From NCBI GenBank assembly GCA_031401235.1, contig JANNRJ010000039.1, positions 1 to 64,000 on the forward strand: a stretch of 64,000 nucleotides of DNA, read 5' to 3'. A program made the position numbers and the translations under genes. How positions within the stretch are numbered: position 1 is the stretch's first letter; every line of letters begins with the position of its first letter. Positions 8,831-18,211 of this stretch are shown here, piece after piece. The stretch is from UBA3006 sp031401235 (GTDB taxonomy: Bacteria; Actinomycetota; Acidimicrobiia; Acidimicrobiales; Ilumatobacteraceae). The notes below the pieces were generated by a model. That model was given only the letters and a program-made list of their open reading frames with translations. It did not search any database and was not told where the DNA came from.

Positions 8831-10633
8831 GTGGATCTCAAGCTAAACACCTCTATCGCCACTGATGAGGAGCGTCGCGCGGTTGACAACATTCTCGGTT
8901 CCGATACTCAATCCTCGCGCGGAGACGAAAGAACCGCCGAAAATCTGCGCACGGCTCGAGCCGGCGAATCGTTTCGACAGATGCGCCATCTACTTCTTCC
9001 AGTCCTTCATACCGTCAACGATCAGGTTGGTTGGATCAGTAGAGGTGCGATCAACCACATCGCCAAACGACTCGACATCGCCCCTGCCGAGATTTATGGT
9101 GTGGCCAGTTTCTATGCATTGTTTTCCATGACAGAACGTCCGCGTCGACAAATTCACGTGTGCATCGATCTAGTCTGTCGCGCCGCTGGCGGTTACAAAG
9201 AGCGCGATCTGCCACGAGGGACACTTGCGTCTCCGTGCCTTGGTGCTTGCGAGCGTGCACCGGCGACACTGGTAATAGAAGCTGGCGATTCTCCGCGCCA
9301 CGAACTTCTTGCACCTTCATTCCCAGCCGATATCGACGCATTAGTTGCCGGAGGTTGGCCGGGGGCGGAATCGAACGTGGCGTCATCCGTGCCGCAACTC
9401 GGTCGGCAAGATGATTCGTTGGTCTTACTTCGTCGCATAGGAACTGATGCATCGTCAGATATAACGGCGTATCAATCCCGTGGTGGTTTTGAGACCCTTA
9501 AAAGTGCTTTTGCGATGGGTGCGACGCGGGTCATTGCCGAAGTTACGACTGCTGGACTCGTCGGGCGTGGCGGTGCCGCATTTCCCACCGGACGAAAGTG
9601 GGGCGCAGTTGCCGAGCAAAGCGCTCAGCCTCATTACGTCGTTTGCAATGCCGACGAATCCGAACCAGGAACTTTCAAGGACCGGGTTCTGTTGGAAGGC
9701 GACCCTTTTGCGGTAATCGAATCTATGACTATTGCCGGTTTTGCAACTGGTGGCAATAAAGGCTGGATCTACCTGCGCGGTGAATACCCGCGGGCGTGGC
9801 GTGCGTTGCAACACGCCCTAGAGACTGCTCGACAAAACGGTTTTCTCGGTGAGAATATTCTTGGTTCGGGTTTTTCATTTGATATCGAGATCATGCGAGG
9901 TGCTGGAGCGTATATCTGCGGTGAAGAGACGGCCATTTTTAATTCCATCGAAGGCTTTCGCGGCGAGCCACGGAACAAGCCCCCATTCCCCGTGGAGGTC
10001 GGATTGTTCGGCAAACCAACTCTCGTCAACAATGTCGAAACGCTCGTCAATGTGCTGCCGATTCTCCAACACGGCGGTGCCGCATATGCAGGCTTAGGCA
10101 CCGACGGTTCGAACGGACTCAAACTTTTCTGTGTTTCGGGTGCAGTTGCGGAACCGGGAGTTTACGAAGTGGAATTTGGTGTCACCCTTGGCGAATTGAT
10201 CGAACTTGCAGGTGGTATGCGCAAAGGTTCGACGCTGCGGACAATCTTGCTCGGCGGAGCCGCCGGAGGATTTGTCGGTCCAGATGATTTGGATCTGCCA
10301 CTCACCCTAGAAGCCACTCGCCTTCTAAGTACCACTCTTGGATCTGGCGTCGTCCTTGTGTTGGATACAAGCGTTGACATGATCGATCAGCTGCAACGCA
10401 TCGCAGCATTCTTTCGCGATGAAAGTTGCGGCCAATGTGTGCCATGTCGTGTAGGAACCGTTCGACAGCAAGAGGTAATCTCACGATTATCTCACGGTGT
10501 GGGAAATGACGATCTGGATCTACTCCGTGAACTCGGTCAAGTGATGCGGGACGCAAGTATTTGTGGGCTCGGCCAAACGGCAAACAGTGCCATCGCATCG
10601 GCAATTAGAAACCTCGGAGTCTTTGCGTCATGA
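8831..10633 (+). CDS. NAD-dependent formate dehydrogenase beta subunit, NuoE-NuoF fusion
   Basis: Diaphorase subunit that passes electrons from the Fe-S chain of the alpha subunit to NAD. The N-terminal third is a NuoE-like thioredoxin-fold [2Fe-2S] domain with Cys 111, 116, 136 and 140. The rest is NuoF-like, with the FMN/NADH segment GRGGAAFPTGRKW (about 245-257), NADESEPGTFKDR, the AYICGEETA motif, and a [4Fe-4S] site at Cys 533, 536, 539 and 578 (SCGQCVPCR ... SICGLG). Length 600 aa. The same fusion is known in NAD-linked formate dehydrogenases such as Methylobacterium FDH1. It begins with GTG 21 bases after the catalytic gene and overlaps the next gene by four bases. Confidence 0.92.
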   Translation: MDLKLNTSIATDEERRAVDNILGSDTQSSRGDERTAENLRTARAGESFRQMRHLLLPVLHTVNDQVGWISRGAINHIAKRLDIAPAEIYGVASFYALFSMTERPRRQIHVCIDLVCRAAGGYKERDLPRGTLASPCLGACERAPATLVIEAGDSPRHELLAPSFPADIDALVAGGWPGAESNVASSVPQLGRQDDSLVLLRRIGTDASSDITAYQSRGGFETLKSAFAMGATRVIAEVTTAGLVGRGGAAFPTGRKWGAVAEQSAQPHYVVCNADESEPGTFKDRVLLEGDPFAVIESMTIAGFATGGNKGWIYLRGEYPRAWRALQHALETARQNGFLGENILGSGFSFDIEIMRGAGAYICGEETAIFNSIEGFRGEPRNKPPFPVEVGLFGKPTLVNNVETLVNVLPILQHGGAAYAGLGTDGSNGLKLFCVSGAVAEPGVYEVEFGVTLGELIELAGGMRKGSTLRTILLGGAAGGFVGPDDLDLPLTLEATRLLSTTLGSGVVLVLDTSVDMIDQLQRIAAFFRDESCGQCVPCRVGTVRQQEVISRLSHGVGNDDLDLLRELGQVMRDASICGLGQTANSAIASAIRNLGVFAS

Positions 10634-11565
10634 GTTCGAATGTCACAACTGGTCTGCAGGTACGACGATCCGTGCAACTGAACATTGACGGAACACCCGT
10701 CACGGTGGCCGAAGGCACGACACTTCTTGATGCATGCCAATCAATAGGTAAAGAAATACCGACGCTTTGTTATGGCGACACGATCACGCCGAAGAATGCG
10801 TGCCGGGTGTGCATGGTTGAGCTGGACGGTTCACGGGTGCTTATTCCGTCATGTTCGCGACCGGCTGAACCGGGAATGGTGGTGCATACCGACACCGAAC
10901 GTACGCGACACAGTCGAAAACTTGTGCTCGAGTTGCTCGGATCATCGGTGGATCTATCGCTGACTAAGAATGTGAAACGTTGGAATGAACTTTACGGTGC
11001 TGATCCATCGCGGTTCGGTACTCTGGCCGCACCAACCACCGATCGCGATGACGCAATTACTGGACACCATCATGTGGCAGATGGTTCGGTCGTAACCAAT
11101 GTTCATCAGCCAGTGAAAATCGACAACGAATTGTACATTCGCGATTATTCAAAGTGCATTTTGTGCTATCAGTGCGTCGATGCGTGTGGTGAGCAATGGC
11201 AAAACACCTTCGCCATCGGTGTTGCCGGTCGCGGTTTTGATGCCCGTATTTCCACTGAGTTTGCCGTCGATCTCACCGATTCGGCGTGCGTGTATTGCGG
11301 AAATTGCATCCAAGTGTGCCCCACTGGCGCACTGATGTTTACATCCGAATTCAATATGCGCAGGGATGGAACTTGGGACGAAGAGAACCAAACCCAGACC
11401 GACACAATTTGTCCATACTGTGGCGTTGGCTGTGCGCTAACACTCCATGTTCAAGACAATGAGATTGTCAAAGTGACATCACCGTCAGAACATTCCGTCA
11501 CACACGGAAATCTCTGTATCAAAGGACGCTTCGGATTTCAACACGTGCAAAATCGCCCCGAATAG
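10630..11565 (+). CDS. Formate dehydrogenase alpha subunit, N-terminal Fe-S half (separate gene)
   Basis: Electron-wire portion of FdhA encoded on its own, 311 aa. Domains in order: plant-type [2Fe-2S] (Cys 47, 58, 61, 75); a linker; two ferredoxin-type [4Fe-4S] sites (Cys 176, 179, 182, 186 and Cys 220, 223, 226, 230); and the [4Fe-4S] Mop domain that normally starts the catalytic region (CPYCGVGC at 261-268 and Cys 296 in GNLCIKGRFG). It then stops at FQHVQNRPE, the point where the catalytic gene at 6872 picks up with RLTEPLVRDNGEL. The two products add up to a normal single-chain FdhA of about 950 aa. No Cys occurs between 75 and 176, so the NuoG-type His-Cys cluster is absent. The ATG overlaps the beta subunit stop (ATGA). 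Confidence 0.9.
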   Translation: MSSNVTTGLQVRRSVQLNIDGTPVTVAEGTTLLDACQSIGKEIPTLCYGDTITPKNACRVCMVELDGSRVLIPSCSRPAEPGMVVHTDTERTRHSRKLVLELLGSSVDLSLTKNVKRWNELYGADPSRFGTLAAPTTDRDDAITGHHHVADGSVVTNVHQPVKIDNELYIRDYSKCILCYQCVDACGEQWQNTFAIGVAGRGFDARISTEFAVDLTDSACVYCGNCIQVCPTGALMFTSEFNMRRDGTWDEENQTQTDTICPYCGVGCALTLHVQDNEIVKVTSPSEHSVTHGNLCIKGRFGFQHVQNRPE

Positions 11566-11574
11566 AAATACCTG

Positions 11575-12228
11575 TTACCTGAGTGGGGATCCCAACCGAC
11601 GACGGACTGCTTCACTGATTTCCTGATCGAATGATCGCATATGAGCTTCCGCAAGTTGTGCGGCCCGATCACCGTCTCCCGCAACAAGCGCAGCATGAAT
11701 TTCTTCGTGCTCGTTCACGGCGTGCGCCATATCCGCTACATCGGATAGATATAAGTGCCACAAGCGGTCACTTTGGGCATAGAGCATGTCGAGCGTGTCT
11801 GTAAGGAAACGATTTCCGGCGGCATCCCACACGATTTCATGGCATGTTCGATCGATTGCCATCAATTCACTGTTCGAAATTCCTGGTCGTCGAGATCGAT
11901 CCAAAGCAACCGCCATGGCATCCCAATGTTCACTGCGGCCACGGGCGCACGCCAATCGTGTGGCATACGGCTCGAGAATTGCCCGAGTCTCATACAACAT
12001 CGACAATTCCGTTACATCCACGCCGGACACCATCATTCCGCGGCGAGGAATCACGGTGATGAATTGATCTCGGGCCAAACGCTGGAGCGCTTCGCGAATT
12101 GGAGTACGACCAATGCGAAGTTGATTCTGCAATTCATCTTCACGGATGACATCTCCGGGAGCGAGATCAAGACAGACGATTTTGTCGCGGATTCCGTAAT
12201 AGGCCTGCTCACTTAATGACACGCTCAT
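11575..12228 (-). CDS. GntR-family transcriptional regulator, FCD (FadR) type
   Basis: DNA-binding regulator of 217 aa. The N-terminal winged helix is typical: LAPGDVIREDELQNQLRIG, then RTPIREALQRLARD near residues 36-49. The C-terminal helical ligand domain of the FCD group has the metal-ligand pattern, with Asp and several His (IDRTCHEIV, VNEHEEIHAAL, AEAHMRSF). The start at 12228 is supported by GAGGTGA upstream. It is divergent from the dimethylglycine-dehydrogenase operon, which it probably controls; an inverted repeat at 12266-12281 in the shared promoter region is a candidate operator. The effector is unknown; a betaine-pathway intermediate is a guess. Confidence 0.9.
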   Translation of the reverse strand: MSVSLSEQAYYGIRDKIVCLDLAPGDVIREDELQNQLRIGRTPIREALQRLARDQFITVIPRRGMMVSGVDVTELSMLYETRAILEPYATRLACARGRSEHWDAMAVALDRSRRPGISNSELMAIDRTCHEIVWDAAGNRFLTDTLDMLYAQSDRLWHLYLSDVADMAHAVNEHEEIHAALVAGDGDRAAQLAEAHMRSFDQEISEAVRRRLGSPLR

Positions 12229-12258
12229 CGTCTCACCTCTTCAATCGAATCATGTGAT

Positions 12259-12288
12259 TTGAGACCAGTGATATTGCACTGATATACT
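12259..12288 (+). promoter_or_regulatory. Candidate promoter and GntR operator before the FAD-GcvT operon
   Basis: TTGAGA (12259-12264) and TATACT (12283-12288) lie 18 bases apart, a plausible housekeeping promoter for the rightward operon. The spacer holds a perfect inverted repeat CAGTG-N6-CACTG (12266-12281), well placed for repression by the divergent GntR regulator. Assignment is by position and pattern only. Confidence 0.45.
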
Positions 12289-12351
12289 ACCAAAACCAAT
12301 CCTTGCCATATCCCGCGCCGGTGCTGTGGCAGTCCATTCGGGGGTCCTTAG

Positions 12352-14880
12352 GTGAGCAATTTTCCAATCCGCGCCAAAGTTGTCGTGATTGGGGCCGGCA
12401 TAGTCGGCAATTGTCTGGTCGGCCACCTTTCCAAACTTGGTTGGAACGACATCGTGTTACTTGATAAAGGTCCACTTCCGAACCCTGGTGGATCCACCGG
12501 ACATGCCTCTAACTTCATCTTCCCCACCGACCACAACAAGGAAATGGCCCTACTCACTCTTGCCTCGCAAAAGCAGTATGCCGATATGGGCCTGAACAAC
12601 ACGTGTGGGGGCATCGAAGTTGCTCGCACCGAACAGCGACTCGAAGAATTTAAAAGACGGATGACTTCAGCTAAAGCATGGGGAATCGACGCCCAATTGT
12701 TGACGCCTGCCGAAATTAAGGTACTTGTTCCATTCATCAATGAAAAAATTCTTCTCGGCGGTTTTTATACGCCGAGCGTGTCGGTTGTTGACTCACTGCA
12801 AACAGGAACTCTGATGCGCGAGGGCGCGCTCAAGGCCGGCCACGTAAGTGTGTTTGCAAATACCGAGGTGCTTGATCTAGAAGTTGAAAACGGATCGATC
12901 AAGGCTGTGGTGACGAGTAAGGGTCGAATCGAAGCCGAATATGTCGTGGTCGCATGTGGCGTCTGGAGTCCACGAATCGCGGCGATGGCGGGTGCGACCA
13001 TCCCGCTTACCCCTGCGGTGCACCAAATGGCCGATGTCGGACCGATCGACGTGCTGCAAAAGTCCAACGCCGAAGTCGCTTATCCAATTATTCGAGATAT
13101 GGACACGTTTTGCTACGAGCGACAAACCGTTGGGTCGATGGAAGTTGGCTCCTATGCCCATCGCGCTATCTTCCACCATCCGAATGACATTCCGTCGATC
13201 GAAAACTCAGCCCTGTCCCCCACCGAGTTGCCGCTAACGCAAGACGACTTCGATCCACAGATGGAACAAGCCATCGAATTGATGGAGATGCTCGGCGACG
13301 CCGAAATCAAGTATTCGATCAATGGTTTGCTTTCTCTTACACCGGATGCGATGCCAGTTCTAGGCGAGACCGTTGAGGTGAGGAATTTGTGGTCGGCCGC
13401 CGCCGTTTGGATTAAAGAAGGACCGGGAATCGCTCAACTGGTGGCCGAATGGATGACCTACGGATATCCCCATCTGTGCGACGCCCATTCATCCGACATC
13501 AGCCGCTTCTACCCCCATGAGCGCACAGAACACCATATTTATGCTCGCTGCGACGAACATTTCAACAAGACTTATGGCATTGTTCATCCGCGCGAACAAT
13601 GGGCCTCGCAGCGCAATATGCGCCGCAGTCCGTTTTATCCGCGCCAAATGGAAAGTGGCGCCACTTTCTTTGACGCCCGCGGTTGGGAACGACCGCAATG
13701 GTTTGCCGCCAATGAGTTCCTTCTCGAAAAGTACAAGGGCAAATGCGACCCTCGTCCCCATGAATGGGATGCCAGATGGTGGTCACCAATCACCAATGCC
13801 GAACACTTGGCCATGCGTGAGTCAGTGGGCATGGTTGATCTCACCGCGTTCAACGAGTTTGACTTCACCGGACCGGGCGCCAAAGACTTTTTGCAATACA
13901 TGACGGTGAACAATGTGGATGTCGCGGTCGGTCGCTCGATCTATACGCCGTTACTCACCCCGGATGGAGGCTTCCGCGGAGATCTCACGATTATGCGCCT
14001 TGGCGATGACCACTTTCGCGTCATCACTGGAGCATTCGATGGTGGTCGTGACAACTATTGGTTCAACCGATACATGCCTCAAGATGGCTCGGTGACTTTC
14101 ACCGACATGAGTTCTGCTTTGTGCACGATCGGTGTGTGGGGACCGAACGCTGAGTCGACAATGGCCAAGATCGTTACCAGTCAACACAAACCATTTGACG
14201 TATCGCAGAGTAATTTTCCCTACGGTTCGGTTCGCGAAGTGCTCATCGACGGTGTCCCATGCACGATGTTCCGAATCTCCTATGTCGGTGAAAACGGTTG
14301 GGAAATCTACACAAAAATGGAACACGGCCTGCGTCTGTGGGACACCATCGCCGAATCTGGCAAAGAGTTCGGAATAATCCCCGTGGGTATGGGCGTGTAC
14401 GCCGTAACCGGTCGGATCGAAAAGGGCTACAGACTGATGGGTGCCGAACTGGAAAGTGAATACAGCCCGGTTGAGGCTGGATTGTCACGAGCCAAAGTCA
14501 AATCGGCGGACTTTATGGGCAAGGCGGCGTATCTCAAGGCCCGCGACGAAACTCCAGCGGCGACGATGTGCACGTTGGAAATGACTGACCAAATCAGCAA
14601 AGCGGGAATCAAACGCTTTCCAACTGGAGGCAATGAACCAATACTCACTCTCGCTGGTGAGCGAATCGTCGATGCCAAGGGTCGAGTATCACGAGTAACA
14701 ACTGCTGGCGCAGCGCCGTCACTTGGGACATACCTGCTTATGGCCTATTTGCCGCCGGAACATGCCGTCGAAGGAACTGAGTTACGCGTGATGTACATGA
14801 ACGAACTATTTCCCGTGCGAGTTGCCCGCGTCGGAAGCCGACCGTTATTCGATCCAACAGATGCCCGCATGAAAAGTTGA
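12352..14880 (+). CDS. FAD-dependent oxidoreductase fused to GcvT domain (dimethylglycine/sarcosine dehydrogenase-like), copy 1
   Basis: Predicted N-methyl amine dehydrogenase that oxidises an N-methyl group and hands the formaldehyde-level carbon to THF. The first half is a DAO-type flavoprotein with VVVIGAGIVGNCLVGHL (residues about 10-26) and GGSTGHASNF, whose His occupies the covalent-FAD position of dimethylglycine dehydrogenase. The second half is FAO_M plus GcvT aminomethyltransferase-like, with MRESVGMVDLTAFNEFDFTG and ISYVGENGWEIY. Length 842 aa, usual for the family. The start is a GTG at 12352. EtfB follows 16 bases later, and ETF is the expected electron acceptor. Dimethylglycine and sarcosine cannot be distinguished by eye. 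Confidence 0.88.
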   Translation: MSNFPIRAKVVVIGAGIVGNCLVGHLSKLGWNDIVLLDKGPLPNPGGSTGHASNFIFPTDHNKEMALLTLASQKQYADMGLNNTCGGIEVARTEQRLEEFKRRMTSAKAWGIDAQLLTPAEIKVLVPFINEKILLGGFYTPSVSVVDSLQTGTLMREGALKAGHVSVFANTEVLDLEVENGSIKAVVTSKGRIEAEYVVVACGVWSPRIAAMAGATIPLTPAVHQMADVGPIDVLQKSNAEVAYPIIRDMDTFCYERQTVGSMEVGSYAHRAIFHHPNDIPSIENSALSPTELPLTQDDFDPQMEQAIELMEMLGDAEIKYSINGLLSLTPDAMPVLGETVEVRNLWSAAAVWIKEGPGIAQLVAEWMTYGYPHLCDAHSSDISRFYPHERTEHHIYARCDEHFNKTYGIVHPREQWASQRNMRRSPFYPRQMESGATFFDARGWERPQWFAANEFLLEKYKGKCDPRPHEWDARWWSPITNAEHLAMRESVGMVDLTAFNEFDFTGPGAKDFLQYMTVNNVDVAVGRSIYTPLLTPDGGFRGDLTIMRLGDDHFRVITGAFDGGRDNYWFNRYMPQDGSVTFTDMSSALCTIGVWGPNAESTMAKIVTSQHKPFDVSQSNFPYGSVREVLIDGVPCTMFRISYVGENGWEIYTKMEHGLRLWDTIAESGKEFGIIPVGMGVYAVTGRIEKGYRLMGAELESEYSPVEAGLSRAKVKSADFMGKAAYLKARDETPAATMCTLEMTDQISKAGIKRFPTGGNEPILTLAGERIVDAKGRVSRVTTAGAAPSLGTYLLMAYLPPEHAVEGTELRVMYMNELFPVRVARVGSRPLFDPTDARMKS

Positions 14881-14896
14881 GACGCTTCACGTTGCG

Positions 14897-15664
14897 ATGA
14901 ACATTCTTGTCTGTGTCAAACGTGTTCCGGCCCCTGGGGCGCGGATCAACATCACTGATGATGGTCAAACGGTTGATACCGCATTTTTGGGATTCACCGT
15001 TAGTCCACATGAGGAATGCGCAGTCGAAGCGGGAGTACAACTAATCGAAAAATACGGCGGCGAAGTTACGGTATTAACTCTTGGTCCAACCGAAGCCGAA
15101 GAACAACTTCGTACGGCTGTGAGTGTCGGTGCGGCCAGAGCCGTGCTCCTTGTTAACGATGGTCCGGATTGGGATCCACAGCGAACCGCCCGAGGCATTT
15201 GTTTGGCGATCACCCAACTTGAAACTATGCACGGAACATACGATCTCATTTTATTCGGCAACGAATCAGCCGACTCATGTAGTTATCAAGTGGGAATTCG
15301 AGTCGCCATCGCCCTTGGCCGACCGATTGTCAACGGCGCCAAGGCGCTCGATGTAGAAAATGGCATTGCCACAATCCGCCGTGAAGCCGATGCTGGCCAA
15401 GAGCTGTACACGCTTCCAATACCTGCTTGTATCGGAATCAGAGAAGGCATCAACTTGCCTCGTTATCCGACAATGAAAGGTCGCTTGGCTTCCAAGAAGG
15501 TGGCTATCGATCGCAGTGAAATAAACTCCGAACCGGGCGGTCAGCGGATGATTCAATTGCAACGCCCAACCGAAAAAGCCAGTACCACAGTGATTCTTGG
15601 AACCGGACCGGACGCGGCCTTGGCCGTGGTCGATTTGCTTGACGAACTTGGTGTTTTGACATGA
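14897..15664 (+). CDS. etfB: Electron transfer flavoprotein, beta subunit
   Basis: Small ETF subunit (255 aa) that carries AMP or FAD and takes electrons from the flavin dehydrogenases encoded on both sides. It begins MNILVCVKRVPAPGARI, the family N-terminus, and keeps FTVSPHEECAVEAGVQL, VLTLGPTEAEEQLRTAVSVG and the nucleotide-loop region LILFGNESADSCSYQVG. Its stop overlaps the etfA ATG by four bases (ATGA), so translation is coupled. Confidence 0.92.
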   Translation: MNILVCVKRVPAPGARINITDDGQTVDTAFLGFTVSPHEECAVEAGVQLIEKYGGEVTVLTLGPTEAEEQLRTAVSVGAARAVLLVNDGPDWDPQRTARGICLAITQLETMHGTYDLILFGNESADSCSYQVGIRVAIALGRPIVNGAKALDVENGIATIRREADAGQELYTLPIPACIGIREGINLPRYPTMKGRLASKKVAIDRSEINSEPGGQRMIQLQRPTEKASTTVILGTGPDAALAVVDLLDELGVLT

Positions 15665-16644
15665 CAGTTTTGGTGGTCGTAGATCACGATCGGGGCACGA
15701 TTGCACCAGCCACACTTGGTGCCCTTAGCGCCGGGCGTGATCTGGCAACAGAATTGAATACAACAATGGAAGCTCTTACCATCGGCGCAAATGCCGATCA
15801 GTTGAGCGACACGCTGTCCGACTATGGCGCAACTGTTGTTCATCAAGCACATCACGAACTTCTGGTCGATTATGGACCAGACGCATGGGGTGAAGTACTT
15901 GCTCAAATTGTTAGCGCGACTTCTCCTCAAGTGGTGCTTGGCTGTGGCACCGAACGTGGTCACGAAGTTGTGGCCCAGGCCGCCGCTCGTCTCGATCTTC
16001 CAGCAGTCATGAACTGCACTGAATTCAGACCAAGCGATGCTCCCGATGGCGCATTTGCGGTAACCCGCACACGATGGGGTGGATCACTTTTGGAAAACGC
16101 CGAGCTTGATTCCCCGATCAAATTCGTCACACTTGCTAATTATTCGATGGCGGCCGTGGAATCAAAGGTAATTTCCCGCTTGATTGAGTTTGTGCCAACA
16201 CTTGATGTTTCCGTGTCTCACAGCATCGTGCGCGACCGTGTGGAGCGGATCGCCGGAGTCACTCTGGCAACGAGTCCAGTTGTTGTCAGCGGTGGTCGCG
16301 GAGTTGGATCAGCAGAAGGATTTGCTCCACTCGAGGAACTCGCCTCGCTGTTAGGTGGAGTTGTTGGATGTTCACGCGCGGTTACAAATAACGGCTGGAG
16401 AAATCACACTGATCAAGTTGGTCAAACGGGCACCCGCATCGCACCCGATATTTACATTGCCTGTGGAATTTCTGGTGCAATTCAGCATTGGGTCGGAGCC
16501 ATGGCATCGAAAAACATTCTGGCCATTAATATCGACAAGGAAGCAAATATCGTCACCAAGGCTGGGTATGCAGTCATTGGCGATCTGCACAAAGTAGTTC
16601 CGGCAATCTGTGCCGAAATTAGGCGACGCCGAGGTGAATCGTGA
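15661..16644 (+). CDS. etfA: Electron transfer flavoprotein, alpha subunit
   Basis: Large ETF subunit (327 aa) that binds FAD. The C-terminal FAD domain is clear: VVSGGRGVGSAEGF (about 201-214), GCSRAVTNNGWRNHTDQVGQ, IYIACGISGAIQHWVGAM and NIDKEANIVTKAGYAVIGDL. With EtfB it should shuttle electrons from the two FAD-GcvT enzymes to an ETF:quinone oxidoreductase, which is not in this window. It ends with a four-base overlap with the GTG of the methyltransferase gene. Confidence 0.92.
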   Translation: MTVLVVVDHDRGTIAPATLGALSAGRDLATELNTTMEALTIGANADQLSDTLSDYGATVVHQAHHELLVDYGPDAWGEVLAQIVSATSPQVVLGCGTERGHEVVAQAAARLDLPAVMNCTEFRPSDAPDGAFAVTRTRWGGSLLENAELDSPIKFVTLANYSMAAVESKVISRLIEFVPTLDVSVSHSIVRDRVERIAGVTLATSPVVVSGGRGVGSAEGFAPLEELASLLGGVVGCSRAVTNNGWRNHTDQVGQTGTRIAPDIYIACGISGAIQHWVGAMASKNILAINIDKEANIVTKAGYAVIGDLHKVVPAICAEIRRRRGES

Positions 16645-18197
16645 CTGAAATTGAAACAGGTGGTCCACGACGACGCGGACGTGAACGCCACTCGGCTGGA
16701 CCGAGATCCAAAGTTCCGGATCAGAAGCCGTTTCGCCAACCGCGAATGCACTACGCCCCGACCCAAGTCATTAGCGAAGATGAAATTGAGTCAATTCACC
16801 ACGCCTCACTAAGAATTCTCTCCGAATTTGGAATGGACTTTCTTGATTCTGATGCCCGTGATTTGCTCGTCACTGCCGGAGCCAAGGTCGAATCCGGAAC
16901 ACAACGGGTGCGCTTTGATCCTGAAATGGTGCTCGAACGCATCACGACTTGTCCAAGTGAATTCAAATTGCACTCACGTAACCCTGCTCATACTCTGCAT
17001 ATCGGGGGCAACTATGTCGCCTTCGGGTCGGTAGCAAGCCCGCCCAACTTCATGGAACTCGATGGAACGCGACATGCCGGGACACGAGCCAACTTTCGTG
17101 ATTTGTTGAAACTATCGCAGGTGTTCAACATCATTCACTTCATCAGTGGATACCCCGTTGAACCGATCGATTTACATGCTTCAATTCGTCACCTTGAAAC
17201 CACCCATGATGTGCTCACGTATACCGATAAGGCTTTGCATTGCTACAGCCTTGGTCGTCAACGCAATCAGGATGTGTTGGAAATGACACGCATCGCACGT
17301 CAGATTGACCATGCAACTCTGGAGCGTGAACCATCCGTTTTTAGCATCATCAACTCGTCTTCTCCGTTACGCCTCGATACTCCGATGTTGCAGGGCATCA
17401 TGGAGTTTTCGTCACGAAATCAAGTAATCGTCATCACACCATTCACGCTGGCCGGAGCAATGGCCCCGATCACACTTGCCGGTGCGCTCGCTCAGCAAAA
17501 TGCCGAAGCGTTAGCCGGAATGGTGTTCACTCAGGTTGTTCGCCCTGGTGCACCGGTGGTGTACGGCGGATTTACCTCCAATGTGGATATGCAATCCGGC
17601 GCACCAGCGTTTGGAACGCCCGAATACATGCGAACCGCAATGGCCGGAGGACAACTTGCACGGCGCTACAAGGTGCCGTATCGCTCCAGCAATGTCTGTG
17701 CCGCCAATGCCCTAGATGCACAGGCCGCATACGAAAGTGTGTTCTCACTATGGGGTGCCATTCAAGGTGGAGTGAACCTACTTATGCACGGCGCAGGATG
17801 GATGGAAGGTGGCTTGCATGCATCTCTGGCCAAATTTGTGCTCGATGCTGACTTACTAGCAATGGTTGCCGCCTATCTTGATCCGATCGTTGTCAATGAC
17901 GACACATTGGCACTTGAGGCGATCAAAGAAGTCGGACCGGGCGGACACTTCTTTGGTGTGCAACATACCCAAGATCGATTTCGCGATGCCTTTTACAAAC
18001 CGCTGATCTCGGATTGGCGAAATTATGAATCGTGGGAAGAAGCAGGGCGTCCTGAGGCTGCTGGCAAGGCAGCGGAACTTGCCAAATTGTTCCTTGATGA
18101 ATACAAACAACCAGCGATGGACGAAGCGACACGCGAAGAACTAGATGCATTTCTGGCTCGTCGTCTAGCAGAGGGTGGCGTCGCCACCGACTTTTAG
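16641..18197 (+). CDS. MttB-superfamily methyltransferase (non-pyrrolysine)
   Basis: Trimethylamine methyltransferase-like protein of 518 aa. The family core is visible: ESIHHASLRILSEFGMDFLD near the N-terminus, FGSVASPPNFMELDG, the central MLQGIMEFSSRNQVIVITPF and LHASLAKFVLDADLLAM in the C-terminal third. The frame has no internal TAG, so it does not use pyrrolysine. Non-pyrrolysine relatives such as MtgB demethylate glycine betaine with a corrinoid protein. No corrinoid-binding protein or MtrH/MtgA-like partner is seen in this window, so the methyl acceptor is open. Location between etfA and a second FAD-GcvT gene suggests it acts on glycine betaine or another quaternary amine before the dehydrogenases. 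A basic, low-complexity stretch precedes the conserved domain. Confidence 0.85.
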   Translation: MTEIETGGPRRRGRERHSAGPRSKVPDQKPFRQPRMHYAPTQVISEDEIESIHHASLRILSEFGMDFLDSDARDLLVTAGAKVESGTQRVRFDPEMVLERITTCPSEFKLHSRNPAHTLHIGGNYVAFGSVASPPNFMELDGTRHAGTRANFRDLLKLSQVFNIIHFISGYPVEPIDLHASIRHLETTHDVLTYTDKALHCYSLGRQRNQDVLEMTRIARQIDHATLEREPSVFSIINSSSPLRLDTPMLQGIMEFSSRNQVIVITPFTLAGAMAPITLAGALAQQNAEALAGMVFTQVVRPGAPVVYGGFTSNVDMQSGAPAFGTPEYMRTAMAGGQLARRYKVPYRSSNVCAANALDAQAAYESVFSLWGAIQGGVNLLMHGAGWMEGGLHASLAKFVLDADLLAMVAAYLDPIVVNDDTLALEAIKEVGPGGHFFGVQHTQDRFRDAFYKPLISDWRNYESWEEAGRPEAAGKAAELAKLFLDEYKQPAMDEATREELDAFLARRLAEGGVATDF

Positions 18198-18211
18198 GTG
18201 GCGAACATTCG

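Noticed and set aside
16641..18197. Pyrrolysine-containing MttB
   Set aside because: There is no in-frame TAG in the 518-aa frame, so pyrrolysine is not used.
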